From positions 248,001-312,000 of the forward strand of contig JAFCIZ010000001.1 of assembly GCA_017871115.1 (NCBI GenBank): a stretch of 64,000 nt of DNA. Reading direction: 5' to 3'. The notes below the pieces were generated by a model, which had not been told where the DNA came from, did no database searches, and saw only the letters and a program-made list of their open reading frames with translations. A program made the translations under genes and the position numbers. Positions 47,050 to 59,487 of this stretch are shown in pieces. Each line of letters opens with the position of its first letter. The stretch's first letter is position 1. Source of the stretch: Cunninghamella blakesleeana (Eukaryota > Mucoromycota > Mucoromycetes > Mucorales > Cunninghamellaceae).

Positions 47050-48083
47050 TCATTAATATTTTGCTTTAAAAAAGTTTAAAGTTGATCATCATAACAATAT
47101 CTCTTTGGATTTTATTTTATTTTTTTACCTGCTACGCTTGTTGCAAAAATAACACCCAATTCATTTTTAGCTGTAGATAAGAAATAAGATCTAGAGTCAC
47201 CTAAAGAGATCACTTCTGCTTTAATAATATCTCCTGGTCGAAAAGAGTTGTAAATTTTTACTTTATCTTTTTCTGTAGCACGAACATCTTGAATTCTATT
47301 TTATTTTTTAAAATATAAAATAAATAATAAATGACCATAATCGAATATCAATACATAAATTACTAGCTTCTTTTTTTTTTTACGTTTATTTTTATATCAC
47401 AATGATCATTGATAGTCATTTTTTTATTTTTATTTTTTACCTAATAACACCCATAAAATCTTCTTTACAAGAAGAATCACCAACTACCATTATAGCAACA
47501 GTTGCTTGATGTGGATTAACACGAATCACTTTTCCTATCACCTTTTAAAATAATAATAAATATTCGTGTGATAATAATGATATTAAAATAATGTAATGTC
47601 TTGTTTTTCTTTATACGTATGTATATCCATTCTCTTCATTATGCTATGATATTATCGTTTTATTTACCACACTGCCGACGTCAGGAACTGCTGATTGTTC
47701 TTTTTCTTTGGATACGCTTATGATCGGTAACTAATATATATAAAGTTAGAATATATATCAAATATAAAAACATAAAAAAAAAAGGAGAAAATGGTTAGTA
47801 TAATAATAATAATAATAAAGAAAGCAAAGTAGAGGCATATTTTTGTTTTTTTTATTTTAATGATAATAATAATAGTAATTATAGCTATAATTATAATTAT
47901 AATATAAAAGAAACTCTCTATACATACTTGATCACTATTTTCAGCTTTGGAAATATGTCGAATACCAACTACACTAGAATATAACAATCCATCCCGTTCA
48001 TAAGTCCCATTTCCAGCTATATAATCTTGAGCGTAACCTAATCGCTGTCCAGGTGTTACTGCTTCATATGATTTGGTATCCAT
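46919..48083 (-). CDS. CSL4: Exosome complex cap subunit CSL4
   Basis: This is an RNA-binding cap subunit of the 3'-5' RNA exosome in nucleus and cytoplasm. Exon 1 encodes MDTKSYEAVTPGQRLGYAQD and YSSVVGIRHISK, the N-terminal beta domain. Following exons give SVSKEKEQSAVPDVGSVV, VIGKVIRVNPHQATVAIMVV and MGVIRIQDVRATEKDKVKIY (S1 domain). Then come FRPGDIIKAEVISLGDSRSY, LSTAKNELGVIFA and the C-terminal zinc-ribbon-like MIPISWQEMQCPKTKSIE before YRKCAKPV. All hallmarks of CSL4/EXOSC1 are in place, including the SW-EMQCP block. Introns interrupt every domain. It is divergent from the MAK32-like gene with 210 bases between starts. Confidence 0.95.
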
Positions 48084-48293
48084 TTATTATAGTTGTAAAA
48101 AATCAAATAAAAAAAATGTATAGTAAAAAAAGAGAAAGTTAAAAAAAATCTTTTGGTTAAATTTTTTTAAATAGTCACCGAACTTTGCATTAAAAATCCG
48201 GGCTGAGACATAAATTTCAATTTTTTTTTAAAAAAAAAATTGAAATCTACCAAAAAGGGGTTACTTTTTTCTCTGTAACTTTTTTATTTTTTC
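48084..48293. promoter_or_regulatory. Short bidirectional promoter region of CSL4 and MAK32-like genes
   Basis: Only 210 bases lie between the two start codons. A T/A palindrome of about 18 bases flanked by AATT occurs at about 48,219-48,243. No other motif was recognised. Confidence 0.45.
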
Positions 48294-49787
48294 ATGGACC
48301 CTATTTATGGTTCTTTTGGTTCTTTAATAATTGATGATATCCAGTTTCAAGATGGTACTAAAAAAGTAGATATTCCTGGAGGTGCCGGTATTTTTACTAT
48401 TTATGGTAGATATTCTTATTGATTATAATAATAATAATAATAATAATAATTATAATAATTGTAATAATAATTAATATGTATATACTTTAATATTCGCTGG
48501 TCTTTTTTTTTTTTTTTTACTATTTTTTATCTCTATTTTTTATTTTTTTAAAAATAAAATAAAATACAGGAATGCGAATCTTTTTAAACTCTGCAACCGC
48601 ATCTTCCATTGGTTATGTTGCTCATCGTGGATTTGATCATCCAAAAAATATTGACGAAGCTTTAGAGTCATTAAATATTTCATTAATAAATAAAACACAC
48701 AAAGATAAACATACACCACGAGGTTTGAATACTTTTAGCGACGACGACCATAGGTAAAAATATTTATGACATATATAAAGAAAGATAAAATATAGAATAA
48801 TTATAGAAATCAAGTGAAAATAGTATATAAATTCAATTGTATAAATTTATATAGAGACTTTGAATATATTCATCCTATTATTCGTATCACACCTATCGAT
48901 TTCACTGATAATTGGGTGATGTCAATGAAATTAGTACATTTAATTTGCGCACAAGATCGTACAATGGATATTATCCATGAATGGAGGGATCGAGAAAAAA
49001 AATTAAACAAATCATCTCGTACAAAATTCTTATGGGAGCCAATACCTTGGGAATGCTTACCAGAGGTAAAGCTATATATATAATATTAATTTATTTTCTT
49101 TTACCAAAAGCAAAGAAAGAAAAAAAAATGTTAATTCATGTACCACTATCACTTTTTTTTAAAAAAATATAATTAAATAAATAGAATTATTCAAATATTA
49201 AAAAAGCTGGTCAATATGTAGATATAATATCACCTAATCATGAAGAAGTCATTAGTTTTCTTGGATTATCAACACATACCACTAACGATGATAATGAAAA
49301 CATCAATAAACATATCAAGAATCCTGCCATTAATGAAAAAGACCCTATTTCAACGAAAAGGCTAATAGAACAATGTGGTCAACAATTAAAAAAAGACTTC
49401 CCTCATGCTGTAATTGTCATTCGATGCGGTAAATTAGGTGCTTGTGTGGTAGACGCAACAACAACTATGGGAGAATTCAAATGGGTACCTCCATATTGGA
49501 CAGCAACAACTGAAGAGGAAAAAAAGCGTATAGTTGATCCAACAGGTTGTGGAAATGCTTTTTGTGGTGGATTTTTAGTAGGATATCATGAATCGAATGG
49601 AGATCCCGTTACATCGGCCATGTATGGTTCTGTTGCTTCAAGTTTTGTATTAGAACAAGTGGGTGTCCCTCAACTTCATCACTCTTCTTCTACTGATACA
49701 GCAAATAACAGTGATCATGATGAAAGTTGGAATAATGGCCCTTCACCTAGGGAAAGATTAAAACAACTGCAACTTCGCTGCCTGTAA
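48294..49787 (+). CDS. MAK32: MAK32-like pfkB/ribokinase-family protein
   Basis: Exons encode MDPIYGSFGSLIIDDIQFQD and VDIPGGAGIFTIYGMRIFLN (the GG-AG sugar-binding turn of pfkB proteins). IRITPIDFTDNWVMSM, FLWEPIPWECLPE, AGQYVDIISPNHEEVISFLG and AVIVIRCGKLGACVV follow. The C-terminal block is VDPTGCGNAFCGGFLVGYHE. This layout matches the fungal MAK32 family; yeast MAK32 was found through its need for dsRNA (L-A) structural stability. In typical pfkB kinases this block reads DTxGAGD, with the last Asp as catalytic base. Here that position is Asn (GCGN), so kinase activity is doubtful. Four exons are inferred. The assignment to pfkB is firm; the biological role is not known. Confidence 0.87.
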
Positions 49788-50282
49788 TCAATGATTTTAT
49801 TAAATAAAATAGATAGATGGACATTAGAAATTAATTATAATTATTATAATATATATATATATATATATATATTAATGTACAATATATGTATTGTGTAGTT
49901 TAAAATAATAAAAATGAACTCATTCATAAGTATGCTTATTATTATAATTTGGTATAATCTGATAAAATAAAAAATAACTTCATCTTTAAAGGAATGTACT
50001 ATTTTTTGAAAATTCATGCGTATAATATATAAAGTAAAACACATTCGTAATTTGTTTTATTTTACTAGAAATAATTTTATTTTATAATATTCACTAAAAA
50101 ATAAATAAATAAATAGAACTTTGTACAGAATCACAATTTTTTTTAATAGGCTTATATATAAATATTTATATAGAGTTTTTTTTTATTATTTTTTACTATT
50201 TTCATTAATATTATATATATTTCGCTTTTTTTATATTTTATTTTTTTCCAATAAATAAATAAATAGATCAAAAGCATGATAA
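49788..50282. other. Convergent intergenic region
   Basis: This is an AT-rich 3' flank with (TA)n at about 49,850-49,872 and AAAT repeats at about 50,100-50,118. No gene is visible. Confidence 0.5.
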
Positions 50283-51927
50283 TTAATGCTTTTGTTTTTT
50301 AATAGATGTATTAAAAGAAAGGTCACCATCACTATTATCATTATCGTGTTGATCGATGACTTTTCTTTTATCATGTAGAATAGGAGGGCCAGGAGGAGGA
50401 ATATAAGCATTACGATTTTTACCCAACTTTGGAGGAATACGCCAAAAGTATTGTTTATCTTGTAAAGTACATTTTCTAGCACTACGACCTACTTGAGTAT
50501 AAGTAGCACGGCGCCATTCGATCGGATCCATATCACTATTATAATAGTATAAATTTTCTTTGGGTGAACCATCAGCTGTTTTTCCTTTTCTTACAATTTC
50601 TCCAAAGAAAGGTTTTTCTTTAAGTACTTGTTGAATACGTTTGTTCCATACATCGCGGTTTTGTTTTTTAAATTGAGGGTTGGTTTTAAGTATACGAGAA
50701 CAAATATCACTAATAGGCATAGATGATTTTTTGGAGAATACTATAATAATAAAAATTAAGTAAATAAAAATAGACTCCTTTTTTTATTATTTTATCTCAT
50801 TTCGTACTTTTTATTGTTCATATATATTTACCTAAAATATCAATAATAAGTTCTGAATAATCAGTTGAATCCTGATCTTCATCATAGGAAGTAGCTTCAT
50901 TTTCTTTATCGTGTTCATTTTCATCAACTTTATTATTTTCTTTGTCGTTTTCTTTTTTATTTTCGATTTTCTTTTTAATTTGCTTCATTGGTTTTTCATT
51001 TGATGATAATGGTGACAATGGTGAAGATTTTTTCTCTGAATTAACTGACTTTAATGATGGAGATGGTGTATTTTCAATATTGCTATTATTATTATTATTA
51101 TTATTATTGTTATTGTTATTGTTATTATTATTATTATTAATATTATATTTATGTTGTTGTTTTGATGATAAATGGCTATTATTATTGTTATTGCTATTTT
51201 CTTTTTGTAATAGCGGTGATGGTTTTTCTAGGGATTTATGGCTGTTATTATTATCATTAGTGTTATTATTATTTGGTAGTAAATCCAATTCATTATTATG
51301 TTTATTTGTTGTTATTGAATTATTTATATCATATTGATTAGTAGATGAAAGGGGAGGTGGAGAAGGAGAAGAATGCTGTTTTATTTCTAAAGTGGATAAT
51401 GATGGTGATGACGATAATGATGATTTATGGATTGATGATGGTGGAGGAAAAGAAGGAAATCTAAATTCAAAAATATCACCTATCACATCGACAATAGAAT
51501 GATCATCCAAAGGAGCACGCTCATATTGCTTATAAGGAAGATGATCTACCGTAGCCCCGTTAAGCCCTAATATGACTAATTCAAATCGGCCGTTGCAGTA
51601 TTCAATAGCCAAGTGAGTACGACTTATTTGACGATTACGACGACCAATTTTGATTGTGGATGAACCACCACGTCCTAAAGTAATACGTTGATCATATACG
51701 CCAACAATGACGAGTTTATTTTCATGAACATCTTGTTGCTGTTGTTCTTGTTGTTGATGGTGGTATGTATCTATTTCATCTTTACCAAGATCGGAAGTAG
51801 GGATATGATCATCTGAATTAAATCCAATATCGGAATAAGGTTCAGGTGAATCAGGTCGTTCTATTATTCTGGTTGAATCTTTTGATATTGTGAAATCATC
51901 TTTAAATTGTAAATGTGTTGAGGACAT
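50283..51927 (-). CDS. FHA-domain protein with C-terminal forkhead-like winged helix
   Basis: Exons 50832-51927 and 50283-50740 join at TTTTAG|GTAAAT and TTATAG|TATTC to give 517 residues. The FHA domain (residues about 70-165) shows ITLGRGGSSTIKIGRRNRQI and SRTHLAIEYCNGRFELVILG, with the conserved GR, SRxH and NG phosphothreonine-binding elements. A long disordered middle is rich in Ser, Pro, Lys and Asn, including an uninterrupted run of about 19 Asn. The intron lies inside the second domain: DSTDYSELIIDILVFSKKSS, PISDICSRILKTNPQFKKQN, RDVWNKRIQQVLKEKPFF. This reads as a divergent forkhead-type winged helix. The combination recalls fungal FHL1-type regulators (FHA plus forkhead), but the second domain is diverged, so a DNA-binding role is inference. 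Confidence 0.8.
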
Positions 51928-52656
51928 TTTTATTTTAATAATACGTAAGAAACTAAAGAAAAAGAAAGAAAAAGAAATAGAAAATAAAGAAAAAAGGCGG
52001 TTTATTAATTATGGTGGTCAGTTTTTCTCTTTACATTAATATTAATATAGATACTATTATAAATATAACTATTATAATTATCAATGAGATACTCACTATT
52101 GTACTTTAGAAATAAAATATATTCAACTGTTTATAATAAAAATGGAAAAATAGAAAAAAGGGAGTGAAAAAAAAAACAAACTAGAAGAAAAAGTAAAAAT
52201 ATTGTCGGAGATTCATTTTTATATTTATTTTTTTTTCAAATGAAATTTTTTACACCGCGTAAAATTCAAGCGCGTTGGAAGTTAAAAAATAAATCGACCA
52301 ATAATCTTCGCGAGATCAATCTTGACATGATAATTAAAACAATTAAAAAGTTGAAAAGATAATTATTTTCCTTTTCTTCCTTTTTTTACTTTTAATTTTA
52401 TAATATAAAAAAAATACACATAAATAATAATAAAAATTAACAATGATTTATTGTTTTTTATATTATTAATAGGTAGGTTATAAAGAAACAAAAAAAGACT
52501 TTGAAATATAATATTACTAAGGCGGAGAAAATAAATATTTTAAGTTTTATAATAAAATATAAAAAAAGTACTTTTTTCTTCCTCTTTTCTTTTCTTTCTC
52601 CATATAACTTTTTTTTTTACTCTTAAACATTTGTTTATTTTATATTATAGTAATAA
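51928..52656. promoter_or_regulatory. Divergent promoter region of the FHA protein and acid phosphatase genes
   Basis: 729 bases lie between the two starts. CGCG-containing words sit near 52,256 (CACCGCGTAAAA), 52,270 (AAGCGCGTTGG) and 52,308 (CTTCGCGAGAT), which is striking in such AT-rich DNA. CGCG cores resemble fungal MBF/SBF cell-cycle boxes. Their function here is untested. Confidence 0.4.
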
Positions 52657-55051
52657 ATGAGTTCACACTCGGCAAAATTACCAGAACATGTACCTATTCC
52701 TGAAGATCTTGAATTAAAGTAATATATATATACATGGGTCAATATATTTTACAGTTTTTTTTAAATTAAAAATATAATATATGATAAATCTTTCCTTTTT
52801 ATTATAGACTTCTTCAAATTGTTCATCGTCATGGTATTTAAATAACCTATAATAATAATAATAATAATAATAAATGAAAGAAAAAAGAACAATAAACCAA
52901 GTTTTTTTTAAATGTATACAAAACAATAACTTATAAAATATCTAACTGGGGAATGGATTTATATATATTAATATCGTGTAGGTGAACGTACACCCGTTCG
53001 AAGCAGACTTGAAAGTATTATTCCCGCAACTTGGAACCTTTGTGATGCTAATCGTGCTATGTTTGCAACAATATTAGATTTTAATCAACAACAGGGTATT
53101 AGCAACGAAGGAATACCAAGGCAATTTATGCCACTTCAACGTCTTGTAGAAAAAAAAACTGATAATGATCTTTACAGCACTTATTCACAAGGCGCATGGT
53201 AAATAGAATATGTGTCATATATAAGTGGTTGGAAAAAATAAAATAAAGAGAGAAAGATAAAAGAGTCAAAGTGAAAAAAGAAACAGGATGATACCTTTTT
53301 TTTAGCTCTTCCTATTTGCCATACATTGGTTATTGATTTTTTTTTTTTTTTAGTTATTTTGGTCAGTTAACAAATTTAGGAAGAAAAAATTTAAATGCAT
53401 TAGGTGTTCGTCTCCGTGAAATATATATTGACAAGTAAATATATATTGTTAATAATTATAAAAATAACAAGGAAAAAAGAAAAAAAAAATAGAGCTAATC
53501 AAAAGTATATTTTTTTTTATCTCTGACTTTTTTATTTAATCATTATATATTTAGGTTAAATTTCTTACCTGATAAATTCGATGAAAAAATGATTTACATT
53601 CGAAGCACGGATTATCCAAGAACACAAGAATCTGTACAACAAATGGTTGGCGGCGGTCTGTATCCCCCAATTAAACGTAACAATGGTGATACTCTGCAAA
53701 TTAGAATTCGGTAAACAATCTATTCCGTATTTTTTTTTTTTTTTTGTACATGTACAACTAACCTTTCACTTTATATAAATACACATATTTATTATTTTTA
53801 TTTATTTTATTCAAATTGAATTATAGTGATCCTCGTGATGAAAATATGTATTCAAATCCAAACTGTATCAAACTAAGACAAATGGCAAAAGATTTTCATA
53901 AAACCGTTGGTGATATGTATAAAGATCAGTTTGTATCATTATCCAATCGGTTAAAAAAATATGTTGACAACGTTTCACTTGATTCACATCCATCCGTTAA
54001 TGGCATATTTGGTAATCAACAATTGAAATATATAGTATATTTATAAAAAAAAAATGCATATAGATAGTTTACTAAAAATACATCTTTGGCTCTTTTTTCT
54101 TCTTTTTTCTCATCCTTATTTTAAATAGATACCATTGTAGCTGCAAAAGTACACGGATTTCATTTACCCGAAGAATTTGATGATAAATTAATACAAGATT
54201 TAGAACAAATAGTAATGCATGAATGGTTTTATGGTCATATGGTATCAAGTGAATTTAGACGACTTGGTCTTGGTAGATTAATAGGTGATATTAGAGATAG
54301 AATGGTACGTCGTGTCGATGGTACTGATAAGCACATTAACGAGCAAGATTACAAGTTGGCAGTTTATTCCGGTCATGATACGTAAATATATATTTATACA
54401 TACATAAATACATACATTCCTACATAATATATGTATAGGTTATTGAGGAATAGTGCGGAGGAAAGGGGGGAGTTTTGTTAATTTCTGAGTTAAGTAACAT
54501 GATGGACTAAAATATAAAATTGATGTTGCACTCATATAACTTTATTTTTATGAATATAGAACTATTGCACCTTTATTGATTATTTTAGGCAGCTACGATA
54601 ACAGGTAAAATAATATTATATTACAAAAAAAGTAAAATCAACCAATTAATAGTAATCATTTCATTGGCTAGAGAAATTGGTTTTAGATAAAAAGATAAAT
54701 TATATTATAAAAAAAATGGTACTTATTTATGATGTAAAATTAACTTTAATCCAATATTTTTATTTTTATTTTTACTAATAATAATATAGATGGCCACCAT
54801 TTGGAAGTTCTATTATATTTGAATTATACAAGTCAAAGAATAGAAAAGGATGGTTTAGTAAAAAAGAAGATCACTATGTCCGTGTCCGATTTAATAACAA
54901 AGTCCTTCAATTACCAGGATGTGCCGAGAAAGGAAAGCATCACAGCAATGGTGACCAAAGCTTTTGTACTTTGGAAGCATTTAAAAAAATAGTGGAAGAT
55001 CAAGTTCCTATTGATTGGACGGCTGAATGTAATATTAATAAAAAAGAATAG
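52657..55051 (+). CDS. Histidine acid phosphatase family protein
   Basis: About ten exons give an intracellular-looking protein without signal peptide (MSSHSAKLPEHVPIPEDLEL). The first catalytic motif, QIVHRHGERTPVRS, is rebuilt across an intron (CATG|GTATTT to TGTAG|GTGAAC). Other features are GAWCYFGQLTNLGRKNLNAL, MIYIRSTDYPRTQESVQQMV (conserved RSTxxxRTxxS) and the catalytic HD in VYSGHDTTIAPLLIILGSYD. WPPFGSSIIFELYK and VRVRFNNKVLQLPGC follow. This is the HAP branch of the histidine phosphatases. The pattern is close to lysophosphatidic/ACP2-like and ACP6-like enzymes of fungi and animals. The substrate is unknown. The protein ends WTAECNINKKE. Confidence 0.88.
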
Positions 55052-55488
55052 AATAGAAAATTGGTTATTATTTTTTATTATATAAAGTAAAAAAAATAAT
55101 AAAATAATAAAATAAAAAATAAAATCGTAGTTATATGATTGGTTTATAAAGTAAAATGGAAAATAGAATTAAATTTAAAAAAGCGGGGGAAAATTTTCTT
55201 TAAGCAAAGTTTTGAAATTATGTGTAACTATTATAGAAAAAGAGGAGCCCGCGAATTTAAAAAAACGTTGGCTGAGTTCAAACTATTTAAGGTTCCGTGT
55301 ACTTTTCTTTTTTTTTAGGTGGTTGTTTTCCTTTTTTTTTTTCTCTCTCTCTCTCTTTTCTTCCTCTTTTTTTTTCATAGTCTTTTTTTTATTTTATAAT
55401 CTCTCACTCTTTTATTTAATACTTATATATATCATTATTAATATTACTATTCTATTATTAAATAACTATTATCAATTAATATATACAT
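55052..55488. promoter_or_regulatory. Upstream region of the bHLH gene
   Basis: The segment contains the acid phosphatase 3' end and the bHLH gene's 5' region. A T- and CT-rich stretch spans about 55,305-55,400 (TTTCTCTCTCTCTCTC). Such a pyrimidine tract upstream of a start is typical of the genes in this window. The open frame at 55212-55502 across it is F/S-biased and not credible. Confidence 0.45.
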
Positions 55489-57600
55489 ATGAATTATTCT
55501 AATCATCAGCAACCTCCTCCTCATCTTGATCCTTCTTGGATGTATACACAACAACAACAACAACAACAACAATCTGTAAATATATCTCAAAATGAACCTT
55601 TAAGAGAACCAGTTCCTTTTGAAGGTAAATATAATATAGAAAATAATATAGAAAAATGAATAGTTTTTGTTATTAATTAATAATAACAAATTAAAGAAAA
55701 AGAAAGAGCCTTTTTTATTTTTTTCTATAAATAAATATAATTTAACAAACTAAACTTAATATATCTTTCTATTTATTTATTTATTTTCTTTTTAGATTTT
55801 CAATTTAGTTTCGGATTAGACCCAGGTTTTTCTATTCCTATACCATTGGATATGCCACCTGTACCTTCTCATGATATAACACCAATGGATTGTCAATCAA
55901 CAGTATCGCATCCACCACCTCCACCAGATAATATCCCTTTACTTGATGAAAACGATCAAAAAGCCTTTTCACAATTCTTGGATGCTTTTTTTGTAGATAA
56001 TGATGGACAAATGACCAATGCTGAAACCATGGCAAACCAATTTTCATCCTTATATGATTCACAACCTCCTCCTCTTTCTTTAAATGATACTTACCCACCT
56101 CCACCTCCTCCTACTTCTGAATTAACTTCTTTTCAAATAGCCGCTAATATGTTTTTACCTAAACAAAGACAAACTCGCCCTCCTCCTCCTCCTACACACC
56201 ACCATCAAGATATGGACGATGATGAATACCGCCGTTCTTCTATATTACAATCTTTGGATCAGCAAAAACAATTTCATCAAAGATTAAATCGTATTGCCAC
56301 TGCGCAACAAGCCATAAAAAACACCCCTTCTCCTTCTTCTTCGGCACCATCAAATAATCAACTTTCTTATCATCTTACCCATCCGCCACTACCATTATCT
56401 TCTTCTACAAATACTATCGGCCATACTTCTCCTCCATCATCTTCCTCATCACCCTCAACATCGATACCCTCATCCTCATCTCCCTCGGACCCCCATTTTT
56501 CTAATGCCATCTTTTTACAGCAAAGTAATCAGGTATCAGCTCCTTATATTTCAAAACAACTAGCTTCATCAAATCAAAGATATCATCCCACACCATCTGT
56601 ATCACCTTATCCTACACCCGAACGTCAACATTCACCAACAAACGATCATTATAATAACAATAATACAAATAATAATATAAATAATAATACAAAAGGATAT
56701 AGAGCATCACAAAAATCATCATCATCTACTACCACCCGTAGAAGTAGATCACATAAAGAATTATTAACCGAAGAAGAAAAGCGAAGTAATCATATTGCAT
56801 CAGAACAAAAAAGACGAAGCACAATTCGAAATGGATTTAAAGATTTAACAGAAATTGTACCAACACTTAAAAACATCAATAATTCTAAAAGTACTGTATT
56901 ATTTAAAGCTGTGGATTATATCAAATATTTAGAAAAAAGAACAAAAAGTCTAAGAGAAAAAGCGGAATCTTTGGAAATGAGAGTAAAAGTCGAAGGTCGT
57001 GTTAGTGATATATTAATGCATACCTCTTCTCTTCAATCGTCAACAGCAGCGAACACTCATATGAATACAACAGCTTCTTCATCATCATCTTCATCACCTT
57101 CTCTATCTAAACCATCCCTTATCTCCTCTTCATCATCTAATAATTATAATAATAAAATTCATCCTGAAACAACTCCATCATCCAAAGAAATCAACGTGAA
57201 ACAAGAAACAAAAGAAAAAGAAAATGATGATGATAACATGTCCAGTGGTGTGACGGCAGCTTTATTAGTTCATCAAACACAGCAAAAACAGCTATTAGCA
57301 TTACAAGAACAATTACAGTACCATCAAAGATTACTTGCACAACAACAAGATCATCCTCATCACTCTTCTCATCATCATCATCATCATCATCATCAATCAC
57401 AACAACACTACTCTTCTTCATCCAACTCTTCCTCTGCTAATTCTTCCCCTCAATCCTCAGATTTATACCAACATCCTCCTGTGCCATCAGCAAGATGGAT
57501 GTATGATCCTACTTCAAAATCTACTACTAACAAAGATGTTTTAAGGTCTCACGTATCAATGGACGTAGATAATGAAGCGCCATTGAAAATCTCAGCATAA
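55489..57600 (+). CDS. bHLH transcription factor
   Basis: Exons 55489-55624 and 55796-57600 give 646 residues. The N-terminus has a poly-Gln run (MYTQQQQQ) and many PPPP blocks, probably activation or disorder. The bHLH domain lies at about residues 360-420: RSNHIASEQKRRSTIRNGFK, DLTEIVPTLKNI, KSTVLFKAVDYIKYLEKRTK. The basic region has His, Glu and Arg at the E-box-contacting positions (H-x3-E-x3-R), so it should bind a CANNTG-type site. The helix-loop-helix continues into a short leucine-zipper-like coil (SLREKAESLEMRVK). The pattern is close to MLX/INO4-type bHLH-ZIP proteins, which control lipid or sugar metabolism in other eukaryotes; the target pathway here is unknown. Low-complexity Ser, His (HHHHHHHHH) and Gln tracts fill the C-terminus. 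Confidence 0.9.
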
Positions 57601-58851
57601 AAAAACAACAGTTACTATTAATATTTTATATATATAAAGATAATATCTATTATTCCCTTTTTTTACACATTTATTATTTATTTATTCTTATTATTCTTTT
57701 ACTATTAATATATACTTTTTTTTATTATTATTCTTATTCTTATTTTATTCCCTCAATCGATCTTTTTTTTAACTTTATTTTTTTTTTTGAGTGTACAAAT
57801 TTTATTATTTATATATATATATATTTATTTTATTTATTTTACTTGTTAAAAAAGGATTTGATGGTTTTTTATGTGTTTCATACTTTATTAATGATTAATA
57901 ATAATAATTTATTTTGGGCAACAAAAAATCCAACTTATTTTATCTATATCAATCTTTAATCATCCTTATTTTTTTTATTTTATTTTTCTTCGATAATTTT
58001 ATGTAATATGTACTTAGTATTTTAAATTAATAATAAATAATAAAATCCAACATAAAAACAAAAACAAAAACAAAAAAAAAAGATGTGAATGATTACTGGA
58101 TTTAAGAAAAAGAGGCGGAGCCAAAAAAAAAAAAAGGGAGAGAAAGAGGGTTTATTTTATAAGTAATTAAAAAAGGTACATATTGTACAACTCGATCATG
58201 ATTATCTTATATTATAAACATGTGTTTATTAAATAATATCATATATTGTTGTTTTATACTAATATGTATGTATTTAATGAAGTGTATTTCGTTTTGATAT
58301 AAAATTGATATGTAATTGATTTTATTAGTATTATTATTTAAAAAAGGAAAATGATATATGGCGATGTCGCCGCTATAATTTTTTTTTTCCTTTTTTTTTA
58401 AAAAAAAAGGTGTCTAGTTTAGAAGATTATGTAATGGAAGAAATAACCTTCAAAAAAAAAAAAAAAATTGGATGCTTAAAGTTATTTAAGCTTTTTTTAA
58501 GGGGGTTATTAAATAATATGAAGACCTGATTTTTTATTATAATCATTATTGTCATTAAATCATATTAACTGGAGTAATATCTTTTTCTAATATTTTACCT
58601 TATTTTTTCTTAAAAGTAATTAATTTTCTTCATTTATATATCATTTATAATGTGGCAGTAATTTTTTTTTTTAAGAGAAAATTAAAAAAAAAAAATTGCT
58701 GCATAGTATTACATTTTTCCAAGAATAAGAGATTTTATTAACATATTGGGAAATATGAAAAAAAAACACTGACTTTAAAAAAAAAGATGATGTTTTAATG
58801 CATTAAAATGTCAACTATTTTTATTTCATATATAAATACTCTTTCATATAT

Positions 58852-58885
<34 letters not shown>

Positions 58886-59487
58886 CAAAAAAAAACAAAT
58901 AACTTCAAGCAGTGATTTTTTTATCCTTTTTTATGTTGTTCATGATAAATAATGATAGTAATAACGATGTTCGTCCTTGATCTACGTAACGAAACGATGT
59001 GTTACTATTGTGAATGAGAAGTAAAAATATATTATGATTTTGTCTACATATAAAAAATGATGTGGCTGGAAATGCATTATTGAGATCATTCATACATTGT
59101 CGTTAACTATATGTATTATATATGAAACAAAAGAAAGAGTCAGCATTTAAAAATTAAATCATACGATACTTTATTCTTATTCTTGTTATATATATTTTTA
59201 TATATAAAATATTACATAAATTCATACAGCGAGTGACCAAATTGCTCTATTTAAAATAAAACTAAAATAAGTAAAAAGGGGAGGAAGAGAGATAGAGACA
59301 GGCAGAGAAAAAAATAATTATAAAAAGTAAGGGGATAAGGTTTAAAACTAAAAGAATAAACAAAAATTATTATATAAAATAAGAAAAAATGTAAAAGGGG
59401 AAAGTTTATAAAAAGGGAGCGATAGATGTATAAAAAAAAAGTATGATTATATATATTTAAATACGTTATTGTTTATAATAATTGTTA
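57601..59487. other. 1.9-kb gene-free convergent region
   Basis: The 3' flanks of the bHLH and PSI-domain genes meet here. A T/A palindrome flanked by CC and GG (CCTTTTTTTTTAAAAAAAAAGG type) lies at about 58,389-58,410. An A24 run lies at about 58,861-58,885, and poly-pyrimidine stretches at 57,715-57,790. No frame is credible; the one at 58905-59093 has no recognisable domain. Confidence 0.5.

Noticed and set aside
50942..51337. Leu-rich 131-codon plus-strand frame
   Set aside because: It is the antisense of the Asn-run region of the FHA gene; poly-Asn reads as poly-Leu on the other strand.
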